From Halomonas salipaludis (GTDB lineage Bacteria; Pseudomonadota; Gammaproteobacteria; Pseudomonadales; Halomonadaceae), in the NCBI RefSeq assembly GCF_002286975.1, contig NZ_NSKB01000003.1:186001-250000 (forward strand): 64,000 nt of DNA, written 5' to 3'. Each line of letters begins with the position of its first letter. Positions within the stretch are counted from its first letter, which is position 1. Of this stretch, positions 25,790 to 33,691 are shown piece after piece. The notes under the pieces were generated by a model. That model saw only the letters and a program-made list of their open reading frames with translations. It searched no databases and was not told the origin of the DNA. The position numbers were made by a program, and so were the translations under genes.

Positions 25790-27727
25790 ATGACACAGCA
25801 ACTGAGCCTCTTCGAGGTGCTGGCTCGCCATGAGGGGGTCGATACCGAGTACAAGTCGGCGCGGGGCGGGCTGCCTCGCGACCTGTGGGAAACCTACAGC
25901 GCCTTCGCCAATACCGCCGGAGGCACTATCTATCTGGGGGTCAAGGAAACCGACCAGGGGCCGGTGATCTCGGGCATCCCCGATGTCGATAAGCTGCGCC
26001 GCGAGTTCTGGGTCACGGTCAATAACCGCCAGAAGGTTAGCGCCAATATCCTGCAGGAGAGCGACGTTAGCGTAGAGACCTTCGAGGGTGACGACATCTT
26101 GGTGATCGAAGTGCCGCGGGCCTCGCGCAGCGAGCGACCTGTCTACATCGGCGTGGACCCCTTCCAGGGCAGCTACCGTCGCAACCACGAGGGTGACTTT
26201 CGCTGCAACGAGTCCGAAGTGCAGCGTATGTTCGCCGATCGGCTCGACCAGGAGCCGGCGGACAGCCGCATCCTTGAGAATTTCGACGTCGACGACCTCG
26301 ATGCCGACTCCCTCAAGCAGTTTCGCAATCGCATGGCCTCTCGGGTACCCGACCATCCCTGGCTAACGGAAGACGACCGCGGCCTGCTAACCAAGCTCGG
26401 CGGATGGCGCAAGGATCGTCAGAGCGGCCAGCTGGGCCTGACCCTGGCGGGTCTGCTGATGTTCGGCAAGACCGAGGCCATCCAGGACAATGCCGCCCTG
26501 CCGGGCTTCCACCTCGACTACCGCGAGCGTCTGGCCGACGACGAAGCCACCCGCTGGAGTGACCGGCTGACCATCGACGGCACCTGGGAAGCTAACCTGT
26601 TCCAGTTCTACCAACGCGTATCGCAGAAGCTCTCCCACGACCCGGCCCTCAAGGTACCTTTCCGGCCTGACCGCCGCGGCCAGAGTGATGCCCATGAAGC
26701 ACTGAAGGAGGCGCTGGTCAACGCGCTGATCCATGCCGAGCACTCCGGGCAGGGTGGGATCGTGATCGACCGCTTCAAGGATCGCTTCGAGTTCTCCAAC
26801 CCCGGTACGCTGCTGCTCTCTCAGGAGCAGCTGATGGCCGGTGGTGTCAGCGAATGCCGCAACAAGTCGCTGCAAAAGATGTTTCAGTTGTTGGGCGTAG
26901 GCGACAAGGCAGGCTCCGGGCTGGACAAGATCCGCCGCAGTTGGCACGCCCATCTCTGGCAGCCCCCAAGCTTGCGTGAGCGCTTCCGGCCTGACCGGGT
27001 CATTCTGCTACTGCCGCTAATCAGCGTGATGCCCGAAGATGTGATAGCAACACTGGAAGAGCGCTTCGGATCCGCCTTTCAGGCACTCTCACCCGACGAG
27101 GCGCAGACGCTTGTCATCGCAGCCATGGAACGGCAGGTCACCAATCAGCGCCTGCAGGAGATGCTGACCCTGCACAGAGTCGATATCACCCAGATGCTGC
27201 GTGGCCTAGTGGAGAAAGGCATGCTGGAGCCCCATGGGCGCAGCCGTGGGGCCTACTACACCTTGCCACTGGCAGCCCCGACCGGGCTGAAAGCCGAATA
27301 TATTCCCTCTCCGGCTGGCGGTGAGCAGCAAGCCGCGCAGAGCGAAGTCAGCTCCCTACACTCCGACACTAGCTCCCTACACTCCGACACTAGCTCCCTA
27401 CACCCAGCGGTGGTGGAGCATCCGTTGTGGGATGAGCTCTCCCAGCAATTTGACTCCGAGACCACGGCAGAGCTGGTCGCCCAGACGGCCCATGTTCGCG
27501 GATACCGGCCGCCGGCTCAGGAGATGCGACGGGTGCTGCAAACACTGTGTCGAGACCGATACCTCAGCCTGGCACAGCTGGCCTATCTGGTAGGCAGAAA
27601 CCCGGAAGGGCTGCGGACCCGCTACTTGACGCCCATGGTGCGGGAAGGCCTGCTGCAACTACGCTACCCCAACGTCCCGAACCACAGTCGGCAGGGCTAT
27701 CGCACGGTAGAAGGAACCCGCGAATGA
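25790..27727 (+). CDS. AlbA_2/HATPase-type regulator inside the type III R-M operon
   Basis: 645 residues, 2 nt after mod. The N-terminal AlbA_2 (Schlafen-related) domain has EYKSARGGLPRDLWETYSAF then ANTAGGTIYLGV (residues 20-53). A GHKL-like HATPase_c_4 domain follows at about 300-390 (EALVNALIHAEH, FSNPGTLLLS, RNKSLQKMFQ, GSGLDKIRR). The C-terminal part looks like winged-helix DNA-binding units, with a linker made of SSLHSDT heptad repeats near 521-540. Proteins of this plan are annotated as transcription regulators or RecG-like ATP-binding proteins; RNA or DNA binding is expected. Classical type III systems have only mod and res, so this third gene is the unusual element. Its stop overlaps the res start (ATGA). 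Confidence 0.85.
   Translation: MTQQLSLFEVLARHEGVDTEYKSARGGLPRDLWETYSAFANTAGGTIYLGVKETDQGPVISGIPDVDKLRREFWVTVNNRQKVSANILQESDVSVETFEGDDILVIEVPRASRSERPVYIGVDPFQGSYRRNHEGDFRCNESEVQRMFADRLDQEPADSRILENFDVDDLDADSLKQFRNRMASRVPDHPWLTEDDRGLLTKLGGWRKDRQSGQLGLTLAGLLMFGKTEAIQDNAALPGFHLDYRERLADDEATRWSDRLTIDGTWEANLFQFYQRVSQKLSHDPALKVPFRPDRRGQSDAHEALKEALVNALIHAEHSGQGGIVIDRFKDRFEFSNPGTLLLSQEQLMAGGVSECRNKSLQKMFQLLGVGDKAGSGLDKIRRSWHAHLWQPPSLRERFRPDRVILLLPLISVMPEDVIATLEERFGSAFQALSPDEAQTLVIAAMERQVTNQRLQEMLTLHRVDITQMLRGLVEKGMLEPHGRSRGAYYTLPLAAPTGLKAEYIPSPAGGEQQAAQSEVSSLHSDTSSLHSDTSSLHPAVVEHPLWDELSQQFDSETTAELVAQTAHVRGYRPPAQEMRRVLQTLCRDRYLSLAQLAYLVGRNPEGLRTRYLTPMVREGLLQLRYPNVPNHSRQGYRTVEGTRE
27350..27404 (+). repeat. 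In-frame 21-bp tandem repeat (about 2.6 copies)
   Basis: Two perfect 21-bp units (27350-27370, 27371-27391) and a partial third encode SSLHSDT-type heptads in the linker of the AlbA/HATPase protein. The unit is a multiple of three, so copy changes lengthen or shorten the linker but do not switch the gene off. Confidence 0.85.
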
Positions 27728-30546
27728 CCGCTCAATCCCTGATCATCAACTCCCCGTACGACCGCCCTTCCGCCTACTGGGAGCAGGACGGCGCCGGCAA
27801 GGCGATGAGCCAGCGTCAGGGGCGCCGACCCGCCGCCTACGAGATCTTCGATACCCGCAACAACACGCGGCGCAGCGAACCGCTGGAGTTGGTGAATCGC
27901 ATCCGTCAGCGGGTCGACGAATGGCGCACGGCTGGCTATCCGGGCGTGACCAGCGTAACGCGGCAACTGCTGGAGCACTGGCAGGCACGTGGCGAGTGGG
28001 ACGCCGATGGTCGCCGCTGGGAGGGCGGCCCGCGCCAGTACCCGTTCTACTTCTGCCAGCTCGAGGCTGTCGAGACGCTGATCTGGTGGCTGGAGGCTCA
28101 GGAGTCGTTCCGCCAGGGCATCTTTCTACCTGGCGACGGCGGCCCCTGGGAGCGTATCTGCAACAAGATGGCTACCGGCTCGGGCAAAACCACGGTAATG
28201 GCGCTGATCATCACCTGGCAGACTCTGAATGCAATCCAATACCCCAATGACCGGCGCTATTCCAAGGCAGTGCTAGTGGTCACGCCCGGGCTAACCGTCA
28301 AGAGCCGCCTGCAGGTGCTCTACCCCGGCAACGAGCAGAATGTCTACGACGAGTTTCGACTGTGCCCCAACGAGTCCATGCGTCAGCAGCTCAACCGTGT
28401 GGAACTGGCGGTGGAGAACTGGCATACCCTGATGCCGCTCAAGGAGCAGGCCCGTTCGGTGGTGAAGAAAGGCAAGGAGAGCGACGAGGCCTTCACCCGC
28501 CGGGTGTTAGGCAAGCTGGCGGATCGCAAGGATCTTATCGTCATCAATGACGAGGCTCACCACGCCTATCGCCAGCGCGCCGAGATGAAAGTGAGCAAGA
28601 AAGAGGCCGAGGCCCTGGGGATCGACCTGGATGAGGCCACTCGCTGGATAGAGGGGCTCGACCGAATCCACAAGACCCGGCGCATCCGCCGTTGCTTCGA
28701 CCTGTCCGCTACGCCCTTCGCCCCTACCGGCAAGAGCAATACTGACGCAGGTCTGTTCGAGTGGGTGGTCTCTGACTTTGGGCTCAACGATGCCATCGAA
28801 GCCGGACTGGTGAAGACACCTCGGGTGGTTGTGCGTGACGACGCTCTGGCCAACGCCAAGTCCTACGCCAGCAAGCTCTATCACCTCTACCGTGAGGATG
28901 AAGTACGCGACGACTTGAATCGCCGGGCGGAGCCTCATGCACCGCTCCCGGATTTGGTGCAGAAAGCCTACGCGCTGCTGGCTTACGACTGGCGGGAGAC
29001 GGCTAATCAGTGGCGCGATAGCGGCCACACCATTCCCCCAGTGATGCTGACGGTGTGCAACCGCACCGAGACGTCTGCCCGCATCGAGCATTTCTTCAAC
29101 AACGGTGACTGTCTCATTCAGGACACGCAGGCGCCGGATGCCACCCTGCGGGTCGACTCCAGGGTGCTGGAGAAGGCTGAGCGGGGAGAGTCCATCACCA
29201 AGGACAAGGAGTACGCGAAGCGGCTCGAAGCGATCATCCAGGCCGCCGGCCTGCCCAGCGACAAGCGCGACGACCTGCTGGCCATGAAGCAGGAAGAACA
29301 GTTGCGTGCCCTGGTGGACACAGTCGGCAAACGCGGCCAGCCGGGCCAGCATCTTCAGAATGTGATCTCGGTGGCCATGCTCTCCGAGGGCTGGGACGCC
29401 GCCAACGTGACCCACATCATGGGGCTACGGGCCTTCACCAGTCAGCTATTGTGCGAGCAAGTGATCGGCCGTGGGCTGCGCCGGGTAGCCCACGACATGG
29501 ACGCCGACGGCAAGTTTCTGCCCGAATACGTCAATGTGTTCGGGGTCCCGCTATCAATCTTTCAGGACGACAGCGAAGGCGGCGAGGCACCGCCACCGCC
29601 CAAGCCCAGCATCCGCATCGAGGTGGAGCCGGGCAGGAATCACTTGGAGATCCGCTGGCCCAATGTCGATCGGATCGACAACGTGCTCAAGCCCGAGCTG
29701 GTGATGGATTGGCAGGGCGTGGAGCCACTGAAGCTGGACCCGGGCCAGACGCCGCTGAACGCCGATATCGCACCATCGCTGACCGGCTCGCCCAACTTGG
29801 GCATGGTGACCGAGATCGACCTGGAAAAAGCAGTCGAGGACTTTCGCCTGCAGAACCTGGTTTTCCGGGCGGCACGCAAGCTCTACCTGCAGAACGCGAC
29901 CACCTTCGGCGGCGACAAGCAGTATCTGGCCGTCCAGTTGATCCGGCTGGTGGAAGAGTTCCTGGCCAGCGACAAGTTGGACATCCCCAGCCTATGGCAC
30001 CAGGACCCAGTGCGACGCCGCCTGCTGTTCGCTCTGAATATGGACACTGTCGTCGCACACGTCAGCCGCTTCGTCACTGAGCAGAATGTCGAGCGTCAGG
30101 AGTTAATCTTCGATGAGCACCGTCCTATCGGCTCCACTGCCACCATGCGTGCCTGGCTGACAACCAAACCCTGTGCGGCCACTGAACGCTCTCAGATAAG
30201 CCATGTGGTCTACGATAGCACCTGGGAGAAGCTGGTCGCCGATATCTGCGAGAACCATCCACACATTACCGCCTGGGCCAAGAACGACCACCTGGACTTC
30301 AAGGTGCGATACCTTTGGCGCGGCTCATCACGCAACTTCGTACCGGACTACTTGGTCCGTCTCGCCAACGGCAAGACCCTGGTGCTCGAGGTGAAGGGCC
30401 AGGACAGCCAGCAGAATGCCGAGAAACGCGCTGCCATGGAGACTTGGGTCAAGGCCGTCAACGAGCAGGGTGGCTTCGGCCAATGGGCCTTCGATACCGT
30501 ATTCGAGCCTTCCCAGACACGCGACGTCATCGAGCGGTATGTGTGA
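27724..30546 (+). CDS. res: Type III restriction endonuclease subunit (Res)
   Basis: A 940-residue superfamily 2 helicase-nuclease. Motifs in order: Walker A ATGSGKT (near 150), DEAH-type INDEAHH (near 276), LSATPF (near 329), and motif VI QVIGRGLRR (near 578). The C-terminal nuclease site is the PD-(D/E)xK pattern in FVPDYLVRL followed by LVLEVKG (near 875-892). It uses ATP to move or communicate along DNA and cuts near inversely oriented unmodified sites with Mod. ATG 27724 overlaps the previous stop (ATGA); upstream in-frame codons back to 27547 lie inside the preceding gene and are rejected. Confidence 0.95.
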   Translation: MTAQSLIINSPYDRPSAYWEQDGAGKAMSQRQGRRPAAYEIFDTRNNTRRSEPLELVNRIRQRVDEWRTAGYPGVTSVTRQLLEHWQARGEWDADGRRWEGGPRQYPFYFCQLEAVETLIWWLEAQESFRQGIFLPGDGGPWERICNKMATGSGKTTVMALIITWQTLNAIQYPNDRRYSKAVLVVTPGLTVKSRLQVLYPGNEQNVYDEFRLCPNESMRQQLNRVELAVENWHTLMPLKEQARSVVKKGKESDEAFTRRVLGKLADRKDLIVINDEAHHAYRQRAEMKVSKKEAEALGIDLDEATRWIEGLDRIHKTRRIRRCFDLSATPFAPTGKSNTDAGLFEWVVSDFGLNDAIEAGLVKTPRVVVRDDALANAKSYASKLYHLYREDEVRDDLNRRAEPHAPLPDLVQKAYALLAYDWRETANQWRDSGHTIPPVMLTVCNRTETSARIEHFFNNGDCLIQDTQAPDATLRVDSRVLEKAERGESITKDKEYAKRLEAIIQAAGLPSDKRDDLLAMKQEEQLRALVDTVGKRGQPGQHLQNVISVAMLSEGWDAANVTHIMGLRAFTSQLLCEQVIGRGLRRVAHDMDADGKFLPEYVNVFGVPLSIFQDDSEGGEAPPPPKPSIRIEVEPGRNHLEIRWPNVDRIDNVLKPELVMDWQGVEPLKLDPGQTPLNADIAPSLTGSPNLGMVTEIDLEKAVEDFRLQNLVFRAARKLYLQNATTFGGDKQYLAVQLIRLVEEFLASDKLDIPSLWHQDPVRRRLLFALNMDTVVAHVSRFVTEQNVERQELIFDEHRPIGSTATMRAWLTTKPCAATERSQISHVVYDSTWEKLVADICENHPHITAWAKNDHLDFKVRYLWRGSSRNFVPDYLVRLANGKTLVLEVKGQDSQQNAEKRAAMETWVKAVNEQGGFGQWAFDTVFEPSQTRDVIERYV

Positions 30547-30745
30547 TGGTGGGCCTCGTTTTCTGACATGGGCGCCCACGCCTTGCGTTGTACGCATACT
30601 TCCTCCCTAGGGGGTCTCAAACAGGTTGGCACCACAGCCTGCTCATCAACAGCCATACTTGGCTTGCCCTCATGGCTCCGCCCTCTCAAGGTTCGGGGCC
30701 TCAGGGAGGCCCCGTACGGTTCGGTGCGCTACTTGCACCTGTTGA
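30547..30745. other. Gene-free segment with nested inverted repeats
   Basis: 199 nt between res and the Gp2-like gene. It contains an outer 8-bp repeat (ATCAACAG 30645-30652 / CTGTTGAT 30739-30746) enclosing a hairpin with 7-bp stem GGGGCCT / AGGCCCC (30695-30713). No coding content was recognised. Confidence 0.5.
30695..30713. repeat. GC-rich hairpin near the Gp2-like gene
   Basis: A perfect 7-bp stem with the loop CAGGG, nested inside the larger inverted repeat 30645-30746. It may be a terminator for the leftward gene, a structured RNA or a replication origin of the satellite element; the sequence cannot decide. Confidence 0.45.
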
Positions 30746-31405
30746 TTAGTTCTGGCTGTTGCCGAACGCCCGCAGCCCTAGGCCATACTGCTTCGTCTCC
30801 GCTTTGCACATGTAAGAGGCCCGATAGAAGGCTCGCGCGAGGCTATCCGGGTCATCCTTATCGATCCAATACCACGGGTTCTGTGGAACATGAATCCAAG
30901 GCTCCTGGGGGTTCCACTCCACCCCCAGCGCGCTGTACCAGGCCCGGGAGACACGGTTGAAGAGATTTTCGTTGGGGGAACCCGCCCTGCCGGGCAGGTG
31001 ATAGGCATCGCGATTGAGTATCAGGAAGAAGTGATAGTGCGGCTTGCCATTTTCTCCTACCTCACGGCACCAGACGTAGCGGACCTTGGTATCCGGCGCC
31101 CAGCCGCTCAGGCGCTTCCGTGCTCGGTCGTGCTTGATGATCGCCCTGAGGGACTCGATAAATCTCCGGATCAGCAACTGATGGTCCTGAAGTGTCATCC
31201 TGTCACTGATTGCGATAGGTACTACTGGGTCAACTCGAAAAGCAAGCACTCGCGGATACTCGTCGATAGCACTCTGTAGCGTGTCCTGAAGCGTCTGCAA
31301 GTATTCAATAACCATCGGCAAGGACTCTGGCTGGACCTCCATCCCGTTGAACGAGGTGGAGTGAGTCAGGTGCAGGTTGGGGTTGGTGGGGTGTCTCGTT
31401 GTCAT
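30746..31405 (-). CDS. Inovirus Gp2-like / YagK-YfjJ family replication protein
   Basis: 219 residues. It resembles the YagK/YfjJ C-terminal domain family (inovirus-type Gp2 proteins, found on P4-like satellites and cryptic prophages). Visible features: KVRYVWCREVGENGKPHYHFFLILNRDAYH, with the HYH histidine motif typical of HUH-type initiators, and a Tyr-rich C-terminal part (YWIDKDDPDSLARAFYRASYMCKAE). GGAG lies 8 nt before the ATG at 31405. A role in initiating replication of the element is expected for the family. It is next to alpA, but no integrase, capsid or packaging gene is present. Confidence 0.8.
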   Translation of the reverse strand: MTTRHPTNPNLHLTHSTSFNGMEVQPESLPMVIEYLQTLQDTLQSAIDEYPRVLAFRVDPVVPIAISDRMTLQDHQLLIRRFIESLRAIIKHDRARKRLSGWAPDTKVRYVWCREVGENGKPHYHFFLILNRDAYHLPGRAGSPNENLFNRVSRAWYSALGVEWNPQEPWIHVPQNPWYWIDKDDPDSLARAFYRASYMCKAETKQYGLGLRAFGNSQN

Positions 31406-31722
31406 TTCACATCTCCAGTGACATGGTTAAACGCCGATGCCTTGTCGGTCATCGGCGCTGATATCAGGCACAATTAACTCTCCAGCTGTCTGCTGGATTC
31501 ATTGGTCTATGCCTAGGATCTTCTCTGCTGCTTGCCTTGTTTATCTGATACGGGGCTGGTGGCCCCTACCCTTCTCTCTTGACTAGAGTAATAATAATTA
31601 AACAAGGGTCGAAAATGCTGATTCCATGATCAGCAATGCAGGTGGGCTCTAATGGACTTGAGGGATAGAGGGTGGAGCCTCGGCTCTTCCATTACATCAG
31701 GAATAGTTCGAAGCGGCCGGCA
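31406..31722. other. Intergenic stretch between Gp2-like gene and alpA
   Basis: 317 nt, moderately AT-rich. A small inverted repeat (CCAGC-TGTCT-GCTGG, 31482-31496) is the only structure seen. No supportable gene; it probably holds the promoter of the Gp2-like gene. Confidence 0.4.
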
Positions 31723-31920
31723 CTAATTGTCCTCAGTATCCCGGCATTCGATACTGTTCTGAATCCACGCATCCACCTCACTCTCGACCCAGGCAACGGC
31801 CCGACTGGTGAGGTTGACAGACTTGGGGAACAATCCAAGGTTCATGTACTTGTAGACCGTGGACCTACCGAGGCCGGTACGTTCAATGACGTCTTTGATG
31901 CGGATCAGTTTCATGCTCAT
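31723..31920 (-). CDS. alpA: AlpA-family excisionase/transcription regulator
   Basis: 65 residues with the MerR-like AlpA helix-turn-helix: MKLIRIKDVIERTGLGRSTVYKYM, then NLGLFPKSVNLTSRAVAWVESEVDAWI. AlpA proteins regulate integrase or excision genes of satellites such as P4 and CP4-57. AGGAG stands 6 nt before ATG 31920, giving an unambiguous start. It is adjacent to the Gp2-like gene on the same strand and divergent from the AT-rich gene at 32362. The integrase it would normally control was not found in the window. Confidence 0.88.
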   Translation of the reverse strand: MSMKLIRIKDVIERTGLGRSTVYKYMNLGLFPKSVNLTSRAVAWVESEVDAWIQNSIECRDTEDN

Positions 31921-31979
31921 GACGAACTCCTGTTATTCGTTCATGAGATCGAGCTGGGTAGTTAATTTTTAATCTGAAG

Positions 31980-32003
31980 TCTCAGTTGTAAAGGTAACTG
32001 AGA
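31980..32003. promoter_or_regulatory. 8-bp inverted repeat upstream of alpA
   Basis: TCTCAGTT and AACTGAGA are perfect arms around an 8-nt spacer, 60 nt upstream of the alpA start. The geometry suits a dimeric regulator site, perhaps AlpA or a repressor of the element. Confidence 0.45.
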
Positions 32004-32300
32004 ACGCATCCAGTGCTTGCGCTTCTCCATAACTTACCTGCCAAGGAAAATTATAGCACTGCATCCTAGGAGTTTTGTTTGCGCTTCCATTTATCTGAAG
32101 GCTATAGCCTAGGCGCCAATGAGACTGATGCGTGGGCTGACCAAGGCACGAAGAATTGCAAGGAATGATGAAATGTGATAATTGATGGTTTTTGACGCAT
32201 TTTTGTAGCTTTATATAGCAAAGCTTGATGGTTGTGGTGAAGCATGCAACCTAATCAGGTCGTCTATAAGAATACTTTTTTATGTGAAAATTGACTTTAT

Positions 32301-32339
32301 TTGACACGTTTAGCTGCCTATGGTAGCGTTAATTAACGC
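32301..32339 (+). promoter_or_regulatory. Promoter with 14-bp palindromic operator
   Basis: TTGACA (32301-32306) is a consensus -35; 17 bp later TAGCGT (32324-32329, preceded by TGG) is a weak -10. The perfect palindrome GCGTTAATTAACGC (32326-32339) overlaps the -10 and expected start site, a position suited to repression. It lies 23 nt before the ATG of the AT-rich gene. Confidence 0.6.
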
Positions 32340-32361
32340 AAACAACACGATTTAATATGAC

Positions 32362-32988
32362 ATGAAATCACTCTGCAAGTGGCTCCAGCAGCAACCAAGG
32401 GAAGCCGAATCTAAAGCGCTAGACTACCTAAACAGCAAAGGCTTTTATTGCAACAACAAAAAGCTAAGCATTGCGGAACAAATTGAGCATATAGAGTCTA
32501 GGAATGCGCGTGATTTACACTTTATAGATTGCGTAAGAAAACTTAAGAACAACATTCGTCAACAAAAAAGCGCAATGCGAACCCCCGGCATAAAGCCAAG
32601 GACATTCAAGATATCTAATTCTTCTTATGAAGCTTTAAAAGCCATGGCTGAAATTCAAAACGCCACCATCCACAGCGTTTTGGAAACAATTATATCTAAC
32701 GAGTCTGCCAGGTATGGAATAAGAGGAAGCTTTACTGGCTATGCCCAAAATGACTCACCGGGCTATGACCACTCGGTTGATAGCATCTCTTACAACTATC
32801 CGACCGAATCACCGCACTATTTTAGCGCCCACTATTCTGTCCCGCAAAGCAACATTGGCGAGGTTTTAGCTGGATACTTAGAGGGAAAATACCCTACAAG
32901 CCACAATGGAAATACTGAATTTACTAGCTTAGGTCCTAAATTGCAGGCTATGAAAGATCAAATTGACTCCAACAAAGGAGAAAACTAG
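32362..32988 (+). CDS. Orphan AT-rich island protein, unknown function
   Basis: 208 residues, no family recognised. The N-terminal half is basic and helical with SIAEQIEHIESRNARDLHF and RKLKNNIRQQKSAMRTPG; the middle NSSYEALKAMAEIQNATIHSV looks like a ribbon-helix-helix-like segment (KISNSSYEALKAMAEI), so DNA binding is possible. The C-terminal third is rich in Ser, Tyr and Asn. Base composition is much more AT-rich than the chromosome, which indicates recent transfer. The start is supported by the promoter upstream but has no good Shine-Dalgarno sequence. Confidence 0.65.
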   Translation: MKSLCKWLQQQPREAESKALDYLNSKGFYCNNKKLSIAEQIEHIESRNARDLHFIDCVRKLKNNIRQQKSAMRTPGIKPRTFKISNSSYEALKAMAEIQNATIHSVLETIISNESARYGIRGSFTGYAQNDSPGYDHSVDSISYNYPTESPHYFSAHYSVPQSNIGEVLAGYLEGKYPTSHNGNTEFTSLGPKLQAMKDQIDSNKGEN

Positions 32989-33199
32989 GAGATATAGAAA
33001 AGCTCTATTTTATCACCACAAAAAAAGTTCAAATAACGGAGCTTGGGCAAATTACCTACTAAAGAAAAAGGTAGTAGTAGCACCATGGGACGAAAATCGG
33101 CCGGAGAAAAAGTACCCGACTCATCTGTCCAGCATAGCCGATTCTAACCTTGTGTTAGGAACGACTAAAATGAAGTTTAAAGGAAGACATTGCCAGTAA
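32963..33199 (+). CDS. Doubtful small ORF overlapping the end of the AT-rich gene
   Basis: A 78-codon frame starting with TTG overlaps the previous gene by 26 nt. The product is basic (KEKTRRYRKALFYHHKKSS, then NYLLKKKVVVAPWDEN) and as AT-rich as its neighbour. It could be a separate gene, or the two frames could be one gene broken by a frameshift near 32960-32990. No family recognised. Confidence 0.3.
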   Translation: MTPTKEKTRRYRKALFYHHKKSSNNGAWANYLLKKKVVVAPWDENRPEKKYPTHLSSIADSNLVLGTTKMKFKGRHCQ

Positions 33200-33691
33200 C
33201 GACATGCCGCCTTACATCTACAGAGGACGCGATCGGAGGCGGTGCCCGGCATAATGGACGGGCTTAGCACAGAAATTGCGGCAGATTGCCAGCAGCAACC
33301 CGGCGCTGAGCGTCGATTTGGCTCAATGGGTTCAGCTGTGCGCCGAGGCAAGGATGCTGAGGACCGATAGCCACTGCGGCAGTGCTTGAGTAGAATGCCC
33401 TTCCATCACCCCATTTCAAGCTCCTTGCCTGACCGAGGCAGCCTAGTGCAGCCTCAGCCAAACGGGGAGTACTCTGGGGAGTAAAGTCACGCCTGGCTGC
33501 TCATTTTTCCCGCAAGCGCCTGATTGGATTATGAAAATTATTCACGCACTATTTTCAGATCCAGAACATAGAGTGACGTACAACTAGCCTCAGAGAAAAG
33601 TCTCAACCCATTGATATTGAGATAAAATCGTTCAATCAATTGAAATCCAGTGCGATCCGATGAACCCCCGACGAGCGGACAGCCATTAGGA
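33200..33691. other. Gene-poor right edge of the satellite island
   Basis: About 490 nt without a convincing gene. A plus-strand stretch at 33269-33388 reads like a degraded coding remnant (QKLRQIASSNPALSVDLAQW) bounded by stops. GC content rises back toward the chromosomal level here. No tRNA or duplicated attachment core was found. Confidence 0.4.

Larger units (their letters stand above)
31921..32361. other. AT-rich divergent control region of the satellite island
   Basis: 441 nt with markedly lower GC than the chromosome. It contains the dyad at 31980-32003 near alpA and the promoter plus 14-bp palindrome near 32301-32339. No gene seen. Confidence 0.55.

Noticed and set aside
27350-27404. 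Short repeats considered as a CRISPR remnant
   Set aside because: They are adjacent 21-bp coding repeats without spacers inside a gene.
25790-27727. AlbA/HATPase protein as a true RecG helicase
   Set aside because: It lacks Walker A, DEAH and other helicase motifs; the genuine recG is at 54450-56531.
33264-33461. Minus-strand 65-codon frame at the island edge
   Set aside because: No ribosome site, no family resemblance and composition like non-coding sequence.
30547-33691. Search for a tRNA, integrase and attachment-site duplication at the island edges
   Set aside because: None could be seen by eye; the island limits are set only by composition and gene content.
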